Positions 39,194-50,879 are shown, counted from the stretch's first letter. The stretch is DNA of 64,000 bases from Adiantum capillus-veneris (GCA_014529385.2 CM043955.1:145547140-145611139); one strand, 5' to 3'. A program made the numbers and translations. Notes: generated by a model from the sequence alone, not told the origin.

Positions 39194-41279
39194 ATGTCTA
39201 CATCAGACTCAGACTCCGCTTATACAAGCACATGGATTGCAGGGATAGATGAGCACCCGCCCAGAATAGATCTTCCAAACCTACAGTACATAAAGACCAA
39301 TTTTGTGGAGAGAGTTTGGACGTATAACCATGAAAGTGAAGAACTATATAGGTATATTAATGGAAATCAATTCAACCTTTACAGTTGCTTAGAGCCTTAT
39401 CCAGATGAGCTGACAGAATACAAGCTCTTATATGTCTATACATACGAGGTCGACGGACAATGGACATCTTTATTTGTTGACAAGTATGGACGAGAATATA
39501 GAGCTGTAGAAAGCACAAATCCGCGAACCAAATTAGAGATGAGTGGATATTTGGTCAATGAAGGACCTCAGATACATCCACCAAACACAGGAACCTCTAA
39601 GAGAATTCCAAAGAGGGGGCCACCACCTAGATTTCCCCCTAGAGCGATAACGAGAGATGAAATGATACCAAAGAGGAGTATGGTTCCATACTTTGCACCC
39701 CAAAGTATAAGACCATCTCAGCTAAGAAAATGGGTAAATAGAAAGTACAATGGCATAGGAGACCCATACACCCATGTCTCGGCTTTCAAGCAAGTCCTAC
39801 GAGCAGAACGAGTAGAGGACTTCCACACGCAGTATGAGGGTTTTGGACTTACATTGGAGGACAATGCACAAGCATGGTTTAAACTATTGAACCGGAGAGT
39901 GTTCACAACCATTGAGAAAATGTTGGATGAATTTGTTCAAGAATTCACCAAGAGGGGCATACACCCTTCCTAAGATTCAGGAATTTAAACAAGGCGAAAC
40001 AGAAACATTGCGACATGCAATACTGCATTTCAAGAAATATGTTGCTAGATGTCCTACCCAAGAGTTACCCACGCCAGAACGTCAGATCATATGCTTCATC
40101 AGAGGTCTTAGGAATGAGAATATCCAAAAGTACCTATACATGAAAAGATACCAAACCTTGGAAGAGGTGACCAAAGTGGCGGTTGACCTAGTTGACAATT
40201 GCGAATTCTATGACGATGGTTAGAAGAAGATGAATGATGCGAGTGAGAAAAAGAAAACCGATGATCTTGAGGATCAAAGCGGGAATCTAGGAAAAAACCA
40301 AGTAAATATTGAGGAGCAAATCATAGAGAATGTGATGCAATGCATCAACCACTCTGACAGAGTACGAGCCTATAGAATTCCTCAACGACTCAGGTGCATG
40401 ACATGTGGAGGGGACCATCTGACGCAACATTTTCCTGACTATAGACCTAAGACTCCACCAGGGTTTGAGCATGTTTTGTCTCAACCGCCTAGATATCATC
40501 CTGTAGCGGAACAAGTGTTCTTAAGTGAAACACCCATAGGTGCTAGAAATGCATATGTGAATCATGAGCTTCAAATAGAAAGATATATGGTAGATCAGAG
40601 GCCACTTCAAGGTCAATATCAAGTATTGCCACAACAACCAATACGTCCATGTGACAAATGTGGTAGTAGTGATCACTTGATTAAGGATTGTCCACACCAT
40701 GATATCATGATAAATGTATATTGTAATGAGTGTGCAATCACACATATGATTTTGGATTGTCTTAAGAATCCAAGAAAGAAAGGTAAAATGCAACCACATG
40801 TTACCTTTCCTTCTACCATCAAATCAAAGAAAGAACGAGCCGCAACAAAAGGAGAGACAACAACAACAACAACAGAGCAAGAAACAATTGCAAAAGAACA
40901 GGTGCTTAAACAACAAGAAGATGAAAGTAAGCAATTTGCTCCAGTAAACGTTGTCACAAGAGCACAAGCACAAGTGCAAGAGCAGAAGCCTACAAATGGA
41001 GAGACTAGTAAGAGTTCCAAAAGCCGTAGAAACTCTAGACGAGCAAGAAGGACTAGAATGAAAGCGAGACTAGAAAGGGAAAAAGGAGAAGAAAAGGTTG
41101 TTACAACTGAATTGGAAACAACTCAAGAGCAACAAACACAGCAAAGGGAAGTTGAAACCCTTAAACCAGCTGAAGCACCCAAGAGTGCTAGTTCAGGAGG
41201 ATCTGTCCTAGTGGACAAAGTGAATGAGCCTTTAGACGCGATTTTACAAGCTTATGGGGCTAGATTGGCAAATAGATAG
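39194..41279 (+). pseudogene. gag region of the non-autonomous LTR element
   Basis: The start ATG at 39194 follows the leader. The gag core is recognisable by RPSQLRKWVNRKYNG, AWFKLLN and EFVQEFTKRG (near 39710-39960), followed by ETLRHAILHFKKYVARCP. Cys-rich knuckles follow (RCMTCGGDHLTQHFPDY near 40395; CDKCGSSDHLIKDCPHHD near 40650; YCNECAITHMILDC near 40720), then a Lys/Gln/Glu-rich basic region. Fossil, a few breaks. Confidence 0.78.
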
Positions 41280-41468
41280 ACCTTAGAACAAAGATGGATG
41301 ACTTATCCTTATCCTGAACTAGAGAAGCAGAGGCTAGAAATGTGTAAGCAGCTCATTGAAACTGCTCAAGCATTGCTAGAACCACCTCCACCATAATTGA
41401 AGGATAGGATAGTCACCCCAGTGCACAAAGACGAGAGCATTAAAGTAGACGAATTGCCTTGAGAAGAG

Positions 41469-43603
41469 GTGGATCATAGGGAAGAACCACTGCCAAGGTC
41501 GCAAGACTCGAGGGTAGTCCAAAATACAACAGATGAATCAATGAGGGATTTCCCACCTTATGTTCCTATAGTTGAGAAGGAGTGGCTAGAGGAGTTATGG
41601 AAGGCTGTCCGAGATGCCCAAAAAAGAGAAGAGGATGATGGACCAGCACCATTTCCTGAAATCACATTAGATAGACCACAAATGAGTGTTGATGCGAGGT
41701 CATATTATGGTGACGTAGGATTGGTAGCCTCCGAAGACAGTAGACCTGCATCGTTAAGAACTTTGCCACAGTACATGGGAGATTTTGAGGCAAAGTCTGA
41801 GATTGTGAGAGTTCCATCACAGAGGCTAGGAGGGACAAAAGAATTGGACACAAAAAATTTGACTGACTTGCTATCCACACCAGTGAAGTGCACAATCACG
41901 TTGGCAGAACTTTTAAAAATCAGGCCAAGTATGTGGACGGATATAGGAAAATGCTTGGAAAAAATTGGGATCAAAAGCCCGTTAAGGTTCCTGGAAAAAG
42001 AGCTAGATGAGATCGAGAAGCCTAGATCAAATGTAAGACCGGTACCTCTGAACAAAGTAGGAGAGTACTGTGAAGGAGAAGATGGTAATGCCACTTTGCC
42101 TGTCAAGTATAATGGGATTGAAAAAAAAGCTATACTTGACAGCGGAGTAGGAATGGCCATAGCAACAAAACGAATATGGGAGAAATGGGGTAGGCCCGCC
42201 TTTAGAACAACCAGAATAAAATTAAAGTTAGCGGATGGGCATGTGGAAAGACCCATGGGATTGCTAGAAGCGATAGTGGTGTCTTCTTGTGGTATAGAGT
42301 ATCCGCATACTTTTGCCATAGTTGACTTTGGCAAGAAAAATAACTATGAAATCATCCTTGGAAGACCATTCATGAGACAACTCAAGATGGTACAAGATTG
42401 GGGTTATGATTATCTATACTTGAGACATGCTGAAACCACAACACGTGTAAATATGAGAAATCATAGTTACCAAGATGTAACTAGAACGCCCGTGGAAGAT
42501 TTTGATTCTGCAACCCAAAGTGGATCAACAGACCATCCGTGGATGGGAAAAAAGAAAGAAATATGGATGTGCGGAGCATCAGAGTGTAGTGACTTTGGGA
42601 GAAATGAGAATTCCTTAGAGAGGGTCTTAGAAGATGATGCTTACATAAGAGAACCTTTTCCGGAAGAGGCGTTAGAACCGCTAGAGTGGACTCAGATATT
42701 GGCTACTTTGGATGTCTGTGTTAATGAGACCACACCAACAAAATTTTGCGATGAGAATGGGTATGACATAGTCCCCTACTACATGTTAAGGGTTATGTGT
42801 GAGACAGATGAAGAATATGAGTATGAGTTCGAAACAGGGTTATCAGCTATGGGGATAGCACAAAACTAGACACCTAGCCCGAATACTGGTCATATAGAAA
42901 TGGGTTCTCTTTGCGATCAGTGTGCGATAACACACTTGATTACAAATTGTCCAACTCGAATGCATAGTACAAAGGAGGAGCCGCAAGTCAACGAAGCAAA
43001 GTTGCAGGAAGAAGGGCTAAGATCCAAAGAATATGCTTCAGATCTAGCGCCTACAAAAGAGCAATATGAAGACTTGGAATCAATCAAAGAAGAGGTGCAG
43101 CAAGTGACAGGAAGTTCAGACACTATTGGTGACATTTCAACAGTTGAAGTCGAGGAAGAAGAGCCTATGACTCTACAGGAACCAAATGCTGATTTTGTCT
43201 CTCCAAAAGACATATCAGAGGAAATGGTGTTCAAGCAGGAGCTAGAACACACAGATGAACTCAGAAGTGTGAGCAATGAAGAAGACGACAAGGAGTCCAG
43301 GCCAAAGATTGCTCAAGTCACTCAAGAGAACACAGGCAATATGTACCAAAGAAGATCAACTTTTTGCTAAGTGCACAAGACGGAGTCAAGATGAATTTTA
43401 TGGCAGAAATTGATACAAATTCCACGACTAATGTTATGTCATATGGCATGTGGTTACTTCTAGGTAAGCCACAGCTTTATGATATTCAGATAAAGGTGAA
43501 TCTCTCACCTGAAGTAGATGTTATAAGTATGGGGATTGCAGAAGCTACTCTCCAACTACACTCACAGAATGTCAAGGAAACATTCTTGGTGGTAGATTCT
43601 TGA
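41469..43603 (+). pseudogene. retropepsin-like region(s) of the non-autonomous LTR element
   Basis: A retropepsin-like fold is readable near 42080-42400: LPVKYNG, AILDSGVGMAIATKRIW (the D-S-G active-site turn), LKLADGHVERPMGLLE, then YEIILGRPF. After an acidic linker and another Cys motif (CDQCAITHLITNC), a second, weaker protease-like unit appears near 43370-43640 (FMAEIDTNSTTNVMSYGMW, ETFLVVDS, LSKPW). Two protease-like units in one element are unusual. Fossil, a few breaks. Confidence 0.68.
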
Positions 43604-43606
43604 CAA

Positions 43607-44881
43607 ATGGGAACACACTTGATTTTGTCCAAGCCATGGCCACAAGTCTTTGAAGACGAGCCTGAATCTTTAACAATGGTCATCACGACAAGCTATCAAG
43701 TGGCAACAGAGGTCAAGCCTACAACAGCTCAAAGATTCTTGGCTATTCAAAAAGGCAAAGCTAAAGTAAGCCCACAGTCTCTAGCCCAGCCAATGCAAGT
43801 GCAAGACAAAGCCTCTACATCAAAAGCCAAACCATCAACAAAACAATGGAAACCCAAGCAAAAAATCTATCAACCGAAGTTTCCATCGCCCAAAAGTCTC
43901 CAAAGGAAGTCAAACCAGGTCAACCAAGTGCTAGTATCCAAGGCACAGATTAAAGTTAATGATCCAATTTGGATACAATCACAGGAACAACCTCAACAAG
44001 CAAAGGTAACAGGATGGATCACATCAAGTGAGTCAATTATTGCACAAGGCTACAAGAAAGGAAATTCAGATGTTTGGGTCAAAAAGTCCAAGATAACAGC
44101 CTGGCGATATCCATCCCATGACAACCACTCAGTCAGGAATCAACAAATCCGTCAACGTCAATCACATAACTCAACCAAGAGAAAGGACAAGTACAAAAAG
44201 AAAAAGAGAAGGTCTTCCACTGGACAAACCATACGACAAGTCTGGGTAATGAAATCAGAATTCTACCAGACTACCCAACAAAGTCAAGTGAAGATCACCT
44301 CCAAGCAAGTTCAAAGATTCATTCCAGTCGAGTTACTCGAAGCACAAGGATTCTATGAGAGTAACTTTCAAATCTGGTTACCTAAGGTAGTAGCTTATCA
44401 AGGAATCACCAAGGAAAAACAAGAAACATCAAGAAATGAAGAGCAGCCACCCGCTACACCCAAGAGTACTACAACCTATAGATGGATCCCTCGTCAATTA
44501 CTACAAGAGCAAGGCTTTTACAAAAGTAACAGCCATATTTGGAAATTAAATACAAGGTACCATCAAGTCAAAGAAGAAACAAGGCAAGTGGCAAAGGAGA
44601 TCACACGAGGCCCAAGAACAATGTGGGTTCCAAAATCCGCGATTGAGGCTCAACAACAAGAAAGATACACAACTCCTTTACAGCCTCTTAACAACAAAAA
44701 GAAAGCAACGGTAAATACGGAGGTCACAGTCTTGAAGAACATTATCTGGAAGAAGAAGACTTCATCAACGATTGCTTCAACATCAATACATGTCTCATCA
44801 AGCGACCACAATTTGCTACCAAGGAATGAAGAGCAGATATGCCAATGTATTGGACAACATGGCATCTCAAACAGAAACTAA
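43607..44881 (+). CDS. basic repeat protein of the non-autonomous LTR element
   Basis: An open frame of about 425 codons rich in Lys, Gln, Ser and Thr. A degenerate repeat of the form W-I-P..L-L..Q-G-F-Y-x-S-N..I-W occurs three to four times (VTGWITSSESIIAQGYKKGN near 44010; FIPVELLEAQGFYESNFQIW near 44320; RWIPRQLLQEQGFYKSN near 44480), with partial copies near 44240 and 44620. It occupies the place where RT and integrase would be expected. Function unknown; no domain recognised. Confidence 0.55.
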   Translation: MGTHLILSKPWPQVFEDEPESLTMVITTSYQVATEVKPTTAQRFLAIQKGKAKVSPQSLAQPMQVQDKASTSKAKPSTKQWKPKQKIYQPKFPSPKSLQRKSNQVNQVLVSKAQIKVNDPIWIQSQEQPQQAKVTGWITSSESIIAQGYKKGNSDVWVKKSKITAWRYPSHDNHSVRNQQIRQRQSHNSTKRKDKYKKKKRRSSTGQTIRQVWVMKSEFYQTTQQSQVKITSKQVQRFIPVELLEAQGFYESNFQIWLPKVVAYQGITKEKQETSRNEEQPPATPKSTTTYRWIPRQLLQEQGFYKSNSHIWKLNTRYHQVKEETRQVAKEITRGPRTMWVPKSAIEAQQQERYTTPLQPLNNKKKATVNTEVTVLKNIIWKKKTSSTIASTSIHVSSSDHNLLPRNEEQICQCIGQHGISNRN

Positions 44882-46160
44882 CGAGAAAGGCCTAAACATC
44901 AAAAGCATATGGAATTGGATTTCAGGCCATGATCAGGTAAGTCCAAGTCGCCATTAAACTTACATGGCATAAGAGTCTAGAGTCGGGCAGCTAAGCCACT
45001 AAATGAGAAAAGTGTCAGACCCAAGCTTCAAGTTAATATTTTTTTGTGGTCTATGAGTCTAGCTTATAGGTATAAGCTCAAGCTGGAGAATTGAGCATAC
45101 AAGTCATGTCGCTCATGCTGGAAGAGGTGAGCTTAAGAGTCAAAGTCCATATAATATATAAGGTGGAGAAGGCGGAGTAGTCGAAAACAAAAACACTCAC
45201 GCACTTGACACAGTGAGGAAGAGTGGAGAAACCTCGACAACAAAAACCCTTCTTGTGAGTAGTGAAAGCTTTTGAAGCACTCATGCTATATGTTTTGCTT
45301 GCTACACTAACTCCATGAAGAACCCATCAATACTCTTCTCTCGCACCGCATCTTGTTTAACATCCATAACTCTGTGCACGCATATAGATGTCCCATCATT
45401 GGACATATGCATTAGGCACTCTGTTTTATTCCACCCATGCACTTACACAAACAAATGACGATGACCAAGCGGAAACAGGTTTTATGAGCCTTTGCTCAAC
45501 AACAATGACTCTGACTTCAAGCTACTAACACTTATCCATGTATATCAAGCCCATACTAGTAGCCATATGGCCATATGTACTTTAACTTAGCATAACTCTA
45601 TAACATCAGAACCTAAGTACATATAGCCTCGCATTTAATTATGACTAAAGACATTTTTTCCCACTGGGTTTTTCCCTTTAGTCTTATCCAGGTATCTAAG
45701 ACCTTCATTTTGTATATACGCTACATTTAACGTTTACTCTTTTATTTTTTATAACAAAAAAAACAAGAAGAACCACGATATCCTCACACTACTAATTGCA
45801 AATCTACTGACAAGTCAAAAGGGAGAGGCCAAAAAACAGCTTGACAAAGCTTCAAGTCAACTTATAGGTACGACTGCCAGATAACAACCACAGAAAAAGC
45901 AAACTAGAGCTACAATGACAACGACCTGCTGCACCAACAAGTCGATACAACCTCATGCAATTCAAGATACAACAACCAATCGGAGGGGGAGAGTTCCAGG
46001 CTTCAAATACACTACAGGTATAACTTCAAGGCAGCTTTAACATCACGCAAAGCGACCAACTACAAAAGAAGCTGCCACAACAACTTCAACCAACACCAAG
46101 ACATCAAGAACTCGTCAAGGCCAGCACAGACATAGGGTCTTGTCGGGGATGGCAAGAATT

Positions 46161-46173
46161 CGGAGGGGGAGAG
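46161..46173 (+). other. polypurine tract
   Basis: CGGAGGGGGAGAG directly abuts the 3' LTR, as needed for plus-strand DNA priming. Confidence 0.8.
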
Positions 46174-47224
46174 TGTTGAAAGGAATCCCTTTCAACAACG
46201 TTTCCATAAAGATTCCATTAAAGATTCCTCAAAGATTCTGTAAAGATTCCACATGAAGATGGTGATGAAGTAATGAAGATGAAGATGGATGCTGCAACAT
46301 GAAGATACGACTTCATGGACGTCATCGAATATCCCGTTATTATTATTTTGAGCAATTACGGCCACTTTTGTAATGTTTACGGGAACCTCATATTTTAAAT
46401 CGGCACTTGTATTTTGGCCGCAGATGCTTGTATAATGAGTAAAGCCAACTCAGTTTCTTGTAATTAAGCTCTGTAGAAGCCTAAGGACAATTCAAGTCAT
46501 CTGGCCGGACATTAGGTTTGAAGGCTTTGTATATACGCTAAAACCTAAGGCTTTGTAAAGAAGACATTACGTTATCTCAAATAATATACAGTGGTGGGTT
46601 CTGCAGCACACAGTAGTGAGCTTTACGCACACACACCGTCGCGCACACTAATCACATTGAAGATATGAGAGTAGGAGCGTGTTAGCATCGAGGAGCTCTC
46701 CGCGTCGATGCAAGCAATGCAAGCCGAGGACCACATCGCGAGCCCGCCTGCTACGAGCTATATTTGGTCGTAAGTACCTCAAACGACATCCGTTCTGAAT
46801 GATCCAGTAGTCGTTAGAATCAGGGCGAGAAGCTCTTCGTGTTGATGTGTTTGTAGATCAGTTCCGGACACTTTGTAAATTGTTGTTTTGAGTCTATCGC
46901 GACAGCGGTTAGAGGTCTTACAGTTATGGTTTTCAGGGTTTAGGTGTTTGGCCATATAGGATATAGGATTTCGAGTCATTTCGATATGATTTGAGACTGT
47001 TTCGAGCTTGTAGTGTTTCTTAGGATTCGTTGTCTGTTTCTTTGCTTTATGGTAGTGTTGTGGTAGGATTAGTGACTGTAGAGTGTTGTTCGTGTCTAGT
47101 TCAGGGTTGAAAACCTAGAGATTGCCTCCATGCCCTAGTCAGGTCAGCTATGTCCTCGGATTGACAGTTTGTTGCTCTGTGTTCTCGTTGTGCTCCATCG
47201 TCCGTCCCGGCGTACCCGCTAACA
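46174..47224 (+). repeat. 3' LTR of the gag-protease element
   Basis: TGTTGAAAGGAATCCC to CGCTAACA, about 97% alike to the 5' LTR by eye. Confidence 0.9.
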
Positions 47225-47229
47225 GTGGT

Positions 47230-47983
47230 ACCTTCTTCAAAACTAGTTTCGGTGTTGTTATCTATGAAATCATCCTCATAGTCATCACTGGAAGCATATA
47301 AGCTATCAAGGGAATCTTTCGTTTCTTCCATGAGGAAATCTTGAATACCCTCAATGGCAGAAGAAGATCTAGTGTCTTTGATCAAGGGCTCACCATGCTA
47401 GTGTCTTTGATCTAGTGTCGTTGATCAAGGGCGCACCATTCTCAAATGTGAGCTACCTAATAGGCTAGCTTACCAAATTCAAACTTGAAATATCACTTTG
47501 ATGTGGATGCATCGACCCTTCCACAATGACACCCAAGCTACTCTCACCTAGTTCAGTACAGTTTATAGCCTCATATGGGTGGACCAGAAATACCACTCCA
47601 TTACCAAGTTTTGTAGATCTATTATCAGCCCAAAGGATAACTCTTTTCTCTTTCCAATTCGCTCTATCTATCAAGCCATCTTCTTGACCAACAAGAAAAT
47701 CCTCATCTATTGTGTGAGATTTTCCTCTGTCCATAACAATATTATGCAATGGCCATTTGATGATGCTTCCAACTGCTTGAGACATGGTTCTTGCATCCAT
47801 TCTGATGAATGGAATGAAGAAGGTGTCATCAAAACTTTCTGGTACATGTATCGCCACACATGTTGTGCCAATCAATTCAAAACCACAACATTGAGATGCA
47901 TCAGTGGAATTAATAACCCCACGAGCTTTCCTTGTGGAGCCATCAACAAGAAACACTGAATCACCTTGTTTTGGACCCTGCAA
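47230..47983 (-). pseudogene. DUF7869-type gene, N-terminal part (DUF8039-like domain)
   Basis: Two exons of the gene whose C-terminal part lies beyond the LTR element. The first begins after an acceptor (AAAAATTGCAG, near 47979). It encodes ARGVINSTDASQCCGFELIG and then TMSQAVGSIIKWPLHNIV (near 47780), which resembles the DUF8039 domain found next to plant transposases. A donor GGTAAGC near 47473 ends it. The second exon, 47385-47230, is acidic (SLYASSDDYEDDFIDNNTET) and runs into the target site GTGGT. A small duplicate (CCTTGATCAA.GACACTAG) lies in the intron. The link to 33.1-35.8 kb is inferred from strand, order and the shared target-site duplication. Confidence 0.55.
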
Positions 47984-48119
47984 TTTTTGAGAAAATCAAG
48001 AGATATCAGTAAAATTGTATGTCTGAACATATAACTCAAAATTTAATGCATTCCCAAGATACACTCACAATTTTGGCAAAATCGTGCATCCCATTCAATT
48101 AAGAAACTCTACACTGAGT

Positions 48120-49100
48120 CAATCTATGGAGGATGGTAGGAGGCTCGAGCTCAGGTTTGAGCCTGTATGTACATCCAAGTGCTAGAAATCTAAAGCTAAC
48201 AAGAGTTGCAAGATAGGGACTATGTTACATTGCAGAGGCACCCATGGAATTTGATAGGAGGATGGAGCCTTTATGCACATCCAAGTGCTAGAAATATATA
48301 GCTCACAAGAGTTACAAGATGGATCTCGAGTTATATTGAATCAACCCATTGGGGATGGTAGGAGGCTCGAGCTCAAGTTTGAGCCTAAATGTACATCTAA
48401 GTGCTAGAAATCTAAAGCTGAAAATAGGTCCAAGATGGTGCCTAAGTTACAATTCCGGAGCATAGATGGAGCCTAAATGTAGGTCTAAGTGCTAGAAATC
48501 TTTAGCTTAAAATAGTTGCAAGATGGATCTCAAGCTATATTGAGTCAACCCACGCACGACGGTAGGAGGCTGAAGCTCAAGTTTGATCCTAGATGTACAT
48601 CTAAGTGCTATAAATACCTAGATAAAAAGAGTTTCACAAAGCCAAAGTTTCATAGAGGCAAGCATGGAATTTTGTAGGTGGCTCGATCTCAAGTTTGAGC
48701 CTAAATGTACATCCAAGTGTTAGAAATCTATACTTGTTACACGGGTTGCAAGATGTAGCCCAAGTTACATGGAGGCACCCATGGAATTTGGTAGAAGGCT
48801 CAAACTCAAGTTTGAGCATAGATGCACATTCAAGTGTTAGAAATCTACGAGCAACAACAGGTGTGAGAAAAAACCAAAGCTATGTTGAAGTAGCCTTGAA
48901 TTTGGAAGGAGACTCAGATTCAAGTTTGAGCTATATTATACATTTAAAGAGTTGTAAGGTGGAGCCAAGGTAATGATGAGCTTTACATCAAACCTAAGTT
49001 TCCTTGAATGACCTATCAAAAGAGTCGGAGCTTACAAGAAGGTGAGGCTTCAAAGTAGTTGCATGACTGGCTCAAACTTAAGCTCGAGCCTAGTTAGTCA
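48120..49100. repeat. palindromic repeats, GGCTCGAGCTCAAGTTTGAG type
   Basis: About eight copies (near 48148, 48368, 48572, 48681, 48797, 48914 and 49069, plus weaker ones) of a GGCTC...GAGCC inverted repeat, each followed by ACATCCAAGTGCTAGAAATCTA-like text at about 110-220 bp spacing. It lies upstream of the DUF7869 exons on the minus strand. Palindrome core and following text place it in the same family as the 50.9-53.5 kb satellite. Confidence 0.8.
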
Positions 49101-49339
49101 TATAGTTTTCTTTTAGGATAGGAGATTAGTTCGAGTATAGGTGGCCTTGGAGATTATGCTATGACAATTGAGCCTTGATGGACATTCAAAATACAATGAG
49201 GTTTTTTTCTTAGTTGTTTATGTGTAAATCGATTCTTGGTGATTATAGTCCTCGTGTTTTACGTGTTGTAGCAGGACAATTTTACATGCAAAAAGGTGCA
49301 ATGAAAGCGGTTAAGGAAGAGGGTTGGTGGAGGTGGGTC

Positions 49340-49640
49340 CCTCACTCATTGATCCTAAGAGGTTTTAGCCAAGGGAAGTCAAAACTATGTCCAACTTGTG
49401 AGTATGATTTTCCCAAAATTCTCAAAAAACTTGTTCTAGAGACCCCTAACTTCGTCGAATTTTTTGACCCTTTAAACGTCGTTTTTTTGAAAACTGTCCA
49501 AACAAGGTTTGTTCAGAAAAGCGTAGAGCCGCTCTCAAGCTACAGGCTCATAAAAAAAGTTTTGCAATCGGACTTCATATGTGAAAGTTATGCTGATTTT
49601 TGTGAAAAGTTTTTTTTCCACTTCTTTGAACCATCATGAA
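49340..49640 (-). mobile_element. fragment related to the LTR-element leader, antisense
   Basis: Read on the minus strand, CATAACTTTCACATATGAAG, then CAAAACTTTTTTTATG, then GTAGCTTGAGAGC and TTGGACATAGTTTTG follow in the same order as in the leader of the LTR element at about 38920-39120. It is a relic of a related element's leader. Fossil; only this part is seen. Confidence 0.65.
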
Positions 49641-49771
49641 AACCGTTAGTTTTGGTCCACGCATGTAAGTTTGCTAATCTAACCTTGGTAGGGTTGGTGG
49701 GAAAAGCTATTAAAGGCTTTTTAATGCTTTTAAAACCTTCTATATTATAATAGGTTTGGATTTTTCTACAG

Positions 49772-50051
49772 ACTATGACGAATTCGACGACGGCGCGACA
49801 GGTGAGATTCTTTACTCCCTTATCTCCTTGCCCTCTGCGAATCTGCTCGTGGCCCCACAAGGATATTTTTCACAACTCTATATTAATTCTCTATCTCTCT
49901 CTCTCCCTCTCTCTCTTCTACATTAAAACGGGGTTTCGGTTTTTGTGCAGACTGTGAAAAAACTGACGACGACATGACAGGTATGGCTCTTTACTTTCCC
50001 ATCTCCCTCTCCTCTATGAATCTATTTGAAGTCCCAAAACGCTCTACATTA

Positions 50052-50096
<45 letters not shown>

Positions 50097-50182
50097 ATAT
50101 CTTTCTCTTTTTGATTGCAGGTGAAGATCTGATTGCAGTTTAGATTTGAAATTTGAATTTCAAATTCGAAAGGCTTATCCAG
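49772..50182 (+). other. tandem mini-exon-like cassettes
   Basis: Three AG...GT bounded segments: 49772-49801 and 49951-49980 (30 bp each) and 50121-50182 (62 bp). The first two are related (AC...GACGACG.C..GACAG). Each sits behind a T-rich tract ending in CAG and before a GTGAGA, GTATGG or GTGTAC donor, and the intervening introns are also alike (CTTTACT...CCATCTCC). In the shared phase they read YDEFDDGAT, CEKTDDDMT and EDLIAV then a stop. They could be acidic micro-exons or a leader of the gene downstream. No transcript evidence. Confidence 0.4.
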
Positions 50183-50193
50183 GTGTACTTCTT

Positions 50194-50261
<68 letters not shown>
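50059..50261. repeat. (TG)n, (TC)n and (TG)n microsatellites
   Basis: TG run about 50057-50094, TC run 50195-50229 and TG run 50229-50261. They lie in and after the mini-exon introns. Confidence 0.95.
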
Positions 50262-50264
<3 letters not shown>

Positions 50265-50269
50265 ATATC

Positions 50270-50870
50270 TTCTTCTAATCTTTCTGTGTAATTACCCTCA
50301 GCTCCTCTTAATCACTCCCTAATCTCTCTATGTAATCTCCCTTGCCTCCTCTTAATCACTCCCTAATCTCTTCTAATCTCTCTATGTAATCTCCCTTGCC
50401 TCCTCTTAATCACTCCCTCCCTTCCTCTTAATCTCTCCTAAACTTGCATCTCAAAAGTTCAGTCTTCAATATCATTCTATTAGTTTATAATCTCTATTTA
50501 ATCTACTTCTAATGACTACTTATACACATTATTGTTTGCTACCGTCTCCTTGATACACCTTTTAAACTCTATCATTAAGTTAATCAAACTACAACTACGT
50601 CTAAAATCACGCTCTATAAATTGAAAGTAAGTGGCTATTCTTTAATTAGAGTACTTAATCAATAAGTACTTTAATTAAAAAAATTTAAAACTGTAATTAA
50701 GTAATTAATCTACTTAAAGAAAAAGATAGATAAAAACACTTACTTGGTTGGGTACTGAGTGTGACATTTCCACTTGACGTAGATTCTTTGCTTTTGATTT
50801 TTAGCTCGTTTTTGGTACCTTGTTTCCTTGTTGAGAAACTAGAACAATGAGCTGATGTAGCTTAAACCTC
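50270..50870. other. AT- and pyrimidine-rich spacer
   Basis: No coding signal. A short phrase CCTCTTAATCACTCCCTAATCTCT is repeated three times near 50300-50420, followed by TTAATTAA-rich DNA to the start of the satellite. Confidence 0.6.
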
Positions 50871-50879
50871 ACCTTCTAA

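Larger units (their letters stand above)
35836..47224 (+). mobile_element. non-autonomous LTR retrotransposon, gag and protease only, TSD GTGGT
   Basis: An 11.4 kb plus-strand element. LTRs at 35836-36928 and 46174-47224 have TG...CA ends; GTGGT lies on both outer sides (35831-35835 and 47225-47229). A primer site TGGCGCCGTTGCCGGGGA (Asp tRNA type, common in Ty3/gypsy elements) follows the 5' LTR, and a polypurine tract CGGAGGGGGAGAG precedes the 3' LTR. Inside are a 2.2 kb repeat-rich leader, gag with CCHC knuckles, retropepsin-like domains and a repeat protein. No RT, RNase H or integrase motif was found. The LTRs differ by roughly 25-30 substitutions and two small indels over about 1.05 kb (about 3%), so it is fairly young. 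Several breaks; fossil. Confidence 0.92.

Noticed and set aside
41705-42334. 209-codon minus-strand frame
   Set aside because: It is a shadow of the plus-strand protease-like region, whose motifs (AILDSG, YEIILGRPF) are clear.
47579-47959. 126-codon plus-strand frame
   Set aside because: Antisense shadow of the DUF8039-like exon, which has a better acceptor, donor and domain match.
49214-49639. 141-codon open frame on the plus strand
   Set aside because: Its second half is antisense to an LTR-element leader, and it shows no domain or splice context.
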